Shown: positions 4,699-6,911 of the stretch, piece by piece | Layout of the letters: each line of letters starts with the position of its first letter | How positions within the stretch are numbered: the stretch's first letter is position 1 | DNA from: Minisyncoccota bacterium | GTDB taxonomy: Bacteria; Patescibacteriota; Minisyncoccia; Minisyncoccales; CG1-02-41-26 | NCBI GenBank assembly: GCA_028712605.1 | Contig: JAQTPV010000038.1 | Coordinates: forward strand, 1 to 6,911 | Direction: 5' to 3' | Length of the DNA: 6,911 nucleotides | Notes under the pieces: model-generated | What the model was told of the DNA's origin: nothing | Databases searched by the model: none | The model's input: only the letters and a program-made list of their open reading frames with translations | Made by a program: the position numbers and the translations under genes

Positions 4699-6911
4699 TT
4701 TTTCAGAAGCTGCCTCTTCAGCAGGCAGGAATGAGCATAAAATTTTAGAGTTTTGGAAGGAAAAGAAAATTCTGGAGAAGTTAAAAGAGAAAAATAAAGG
4801 TAAAAAGCCCTGGAGCTTTTTGGATGGTCCAATCACGGCTAATAATCCCATGGGGGTGCACCATGCTTGGGGCAGAACCTTAAAAGACTTATTTCAAAGG
4901 TACAAAGCGATGCAGGGATATAGTCAACGGCTGCAAAACGGTTTTGATTGCCAAGGGCTTTGGCTGGAAGTGGAGGTAGAGAAAGAAATGGGTTTTAAAA
5001 ATAAAAAAGATATTGAGCAATACGGCATTGAAAGATTTGTGAATAAATGCAAAGAGCGGGCGCATAAGTTTTCCAAAATCCAAACCCAGCAGTCAATCAG
5101 ATTGGGAATGTTAAGAGACTGGGGTAACTGGCAAACAGAGTTTGACGAACAGGGCGAATGGATTAAGCAAAGCCATTCTTACTATACGATGTCGCCTGAA
5201 AATAATTACGCTATTTGGCATTTTTTGAAAAAATGCCATGAGAAAAAGTATTTATATAAGGGCCATGATGTCGTGCCGTGGTGCCCAAGGTGCGGTACTG
5301 CAATTTCACAGCATGAAATTTTAACAGAAGAGTATAAAGAAATAACGCATAAGGCTGTTTATGTTAAGTTTCCAGTTGTTGGGCAGCCCAATACTTATTT
5401 ATTGGCGTGGACTACTACCCCGTGGACCTTACCGGCGAATGTCGCTTTAGCTGTTAATTCTGATTTTGAATACGCTAAATTACAATTAGAGGACGAAATT
5501 TTGATTCTGTTGAAAGAAAAAGCAAGCCTTATTGAACAAGGGAAAGTCATTGAAGTGTTTAAGGGGAATAAAATGCAGGGTTGGGAGTATCAAGGGATTT
5601 TTGATGACTTGCCTGCCGTAGCCTTAGCGACAGTGGGGTTGCCACACAAGGTTATTTTATGGGCTGAGGTTTCGCAGGAGGAAGGAACTGGGGTTGTTCA
5701 CTCTGCACCTGGATGCGGGCAAGAGGATTTTGTTTTAAGCAAAGAGCATAAATTGCCTATAATTGATCCTACGAACAATGAAAGTAGGTATGTTGAGGGC
5801 TTTGGAGAATTGTCAGGACATTTTGTTGGAGAGGGGTTTGTCCGTGATTGGATTTTCAATAGTTTAAAACAAAAGGGATTAGTTTTTAACATAGAAGATT
5901 ATAAGCACAGGTACCCAACTTGCTGGAGGTGTAAAAGTGAATTGATTTTTAGGTTGGTTGATGAATGGTATATTTCCATGGACAAGCTAAGAGAGTCGCT
6001 GATGAAATCGGTTGAAAAAATAAACTGGATCCCCGGATTTTGCAAGGAAAGAGAGCTTGATTGGTTAAAGAATATGCACGATTGGCTGATTTCTAAAAAA
6101 AGATATTGGGGCTTAGCCTTGCCAATTTGGGAATGCGATTGCGGTGGTTTTGAAGTTATAGGATCTTTTCATGAATTAAAGCAAAGGGCGGTTGAGGGAT
6201 TTGATAAGTTTGACGGGCATTCTCCTCATAAGCCCTGGATTGATGAGGTTAAAATTAAATGCCAAAAATGCGGCAAGGTAATTTCCAGGATACCTGATGT
6301 TGGCAATGTTTGGTTGGATGCTGGCATTGTGCCTTTCTCAACTATTAGCGATGACAATCGCAGCGAGAATATCCCTTATTTCCATAATCATAAAAAAGAA
6401 TGGGAGAAATGGTTTCCGGCAGAACTTGTTTGCGAAGGTTTTCCTGGCCAATTTAAAAATTGGTTTTATGTTTTGCTTGTGATGAGCCAGGTTTTAGAGA
6501 ATAAGCCTCCGTTTAAAAATTTATTGGGTTTTGCCAATGTGGTTGATGAGAAAGGAGAGGAAATGCACAAGTCAAAAGGCAATGCTATTTGGTTTGATGA
6601 GGCAGTTGAAAAAACAGGAGCAGATATTATGAGATGGATGTATGCAACTTCAAACCCAGCTAATAATTTAAGGTTTGGATATAATGTGGCCAAAGAAACA
6701 GAAAGAAAGATTTTAACTCTAGCAAACTGCCTTAATTTTTTTGAGACTTATGCAAACAAAGTAAAGGCAGAAATTGAAAGTCAAAATTTACTGGATAGAT
6801 GGATAGTTTCAAGGTTAAATAATTTAATAAAAGAGGCGACCGAGAGTTTGGAGAGGTTTGATTCAACAAAAGCCAGTCTGGCGATTGAAGACTTTTGGAT
6901 TAATGATTTAT
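4688..6911 (+). CDS. ileS: Isoleucyl-tRNA synthetase, N-terminal 741 residues (runs off the window)
   Basis: A class I synthetase for isoleucine, open from ATG 4688 to the window end; about 250-300 residues should be missing. The catalytic domain shows NNPMGVHHAWGRTLKD (52-67), with GVHH at the HIGH position, then GFDCQGLWLEVEVEKEMG. Cys199 and Cys202 (WCPRCG) suggest a zinc site. The CP1 editing domain carries AWTTTPWTLPANVAL (240-254) and GTGVVHSAPGCGQEDF (333-348), whose Asp347 aligns with the editing aspartate of IleRS. TCWRC (411-415), then CDC (483-485) and CQKC (525-528), form further possible zinc sites. ISKKRYWGLALPIW leads back to the core. EGFPGQFKNWFY (583-594) replaces the usual EGxDQxRGWFY, and EMHKSKGN (625-632) is the KMSKS loop. 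These features match a recognisable IleRS-like subfamily often labelled class I tRNA ligase. The start overlaps the upstream gene by 11 nt and lacks a Shine-Dalgarno site. Confidence 0.9.
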   Translation, partial: MADNFSEAASSAGRNEHKILEFWKEKKILEKLKEKNKGKKPWSFLDGPITANNPMGVHHAWGRTLKDLFQRYKAMQGYSQRLQNGFDCQGLWLEVEVEKEMGFKNKKDIEQYGIERFVNKCKERAHKFSKIQTQQSIRLGMLRDWGNWQTEFDEQGEWIKQSHSYYTMSPENNYAIWHFLKKCHEKKYLYKGHDVVPWCPRCGTAISQHEILTEEYKEITHKAVYVKFPVVGQPNTYLLAWTTTPWTLPANVALAVNSDFEYAKLQLEDEILILLKEKASLIEQGKVIEVFKGNKMQGWEYQGIFDDLPAVALATVGLPHKVILWAEVSQEEGTGVVHSAPGCGQEDFVLSKEHKLPIIDPTNNESRYVEGFGELSGHFVGEGFVRDWIFNSLKQKGLVFNIEDYKHRYPTCWRCKSELIFRLVDEWYISMDKLRESLMKSVEKINWIPGFCKERELDWLKNMHDWLISKKRYWGLALPIWECDCGGFEVIGSFHELKQRAVEGFDKFDGHSPHKPWIDEVKIKCQKCGKVISRIPDVGNVWLDAGIVPFSTISDDNRSENIPYFHNHKKEWEKWFPAELVCEGFPGQFKNWFYVLLVMSQVLENKPPFKNLLGFANVVDEKGEEMHKSKGNAIWFDEAVEKTGADIMRWMYATSNPANNLRFGYNVAKETERKILTLANCLNFFETYANKVKAEIESQNLLDRWIVSRLNNLIKEATESLERFDSTKASLAIEDFWINDL

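Noticed and set aside
4128..5083. Three short minus-strand reading frames (4128-4349, 4657-4851, 4889-5083)
   Set aside because: All are antisense to alaX, the membrane gene and ileS, which have clear motifs in the plus frames. Their composition looks like shadow translation.
5698..6693. Short frames on both strands inside ileS (5698-5892 minus, 6297-6482 plus, 6466-6693 minus)
   Set aside because: The continuous ileS frame with recognisable motifs covers the entire stretch.
1..6911. CRISPR array, transposon, phage or defence genes
   Set aside because: No regularly spaced direct repeats, transposase motifs or defence-protein motifs were seen on either strand.

Overview
The window is a compact, AT-rich block of bacterial translation genes arranged as two divergent groups. 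It is clearly bacterial: it carries IF-3, L35, SmpB and a tmRNA. I infer a Patescibacteria/CPR-type genome, perhaps a parcubacterium. The reasons are the tight packing, the near absence of Shine-Dalgarno sequences, a divergent IleRS subfamily, an unusual free-standing AlaX and an odd tmRNA tag. That assignment rests on style and family recognition, not on a marker I can prove.

Left (minus-strand) group, read right to left from 1642: smpB (1642-1187), a tmRNA gene (ssrA, 1177-794), infC (774-259), a structured 167-bp gap, and the first 30 codons of rpmI (91-1, running off the window). smpB and ssrA form one ribosome-rescue module separated by only 9 nt. ssrA and infC are separated by 19 nt. 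infC has no in-frame AUG and appears to start at UUG. The infC-rpmI gap holds two matching hairpins in opposite orientation. It also holds a CCCGTAG/CTACGGG set that allows two mutually exclusive pairings, one of which would bury the rpmI start.

A 42-bp divergent spacer (1643-1684) separates this group from the right (plus-strand) group: argS (1685-3523), a free-standing alanyl-tRNA editing protein of the AlaX family (3525-4169), a small YdjM/DUF457-like membrane protein (4174-4698), and the first 741 codons of an isoleucyl-tRNA synthetase (4688 to the window end). These genes are 1 nt and 4 nt apart and then overlap by 11 nt, so they are very probably one operon.

Functionally the window combines tRNA charging (ArgRS, IleRS), quality control of charging (AlaX), initiation (IF-3), ribosome assembly (L35) and rescue of stalled ribosomes (tmRNA-SmpB). 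I found no mobile element, CRISPR array, phage gene or defence system. The less ordinary content is the rpmI leader RNA structure, the tmRNA tag and T-arm, the non-AUG infC start, and the altered metal-site and loop residues of AlaX.
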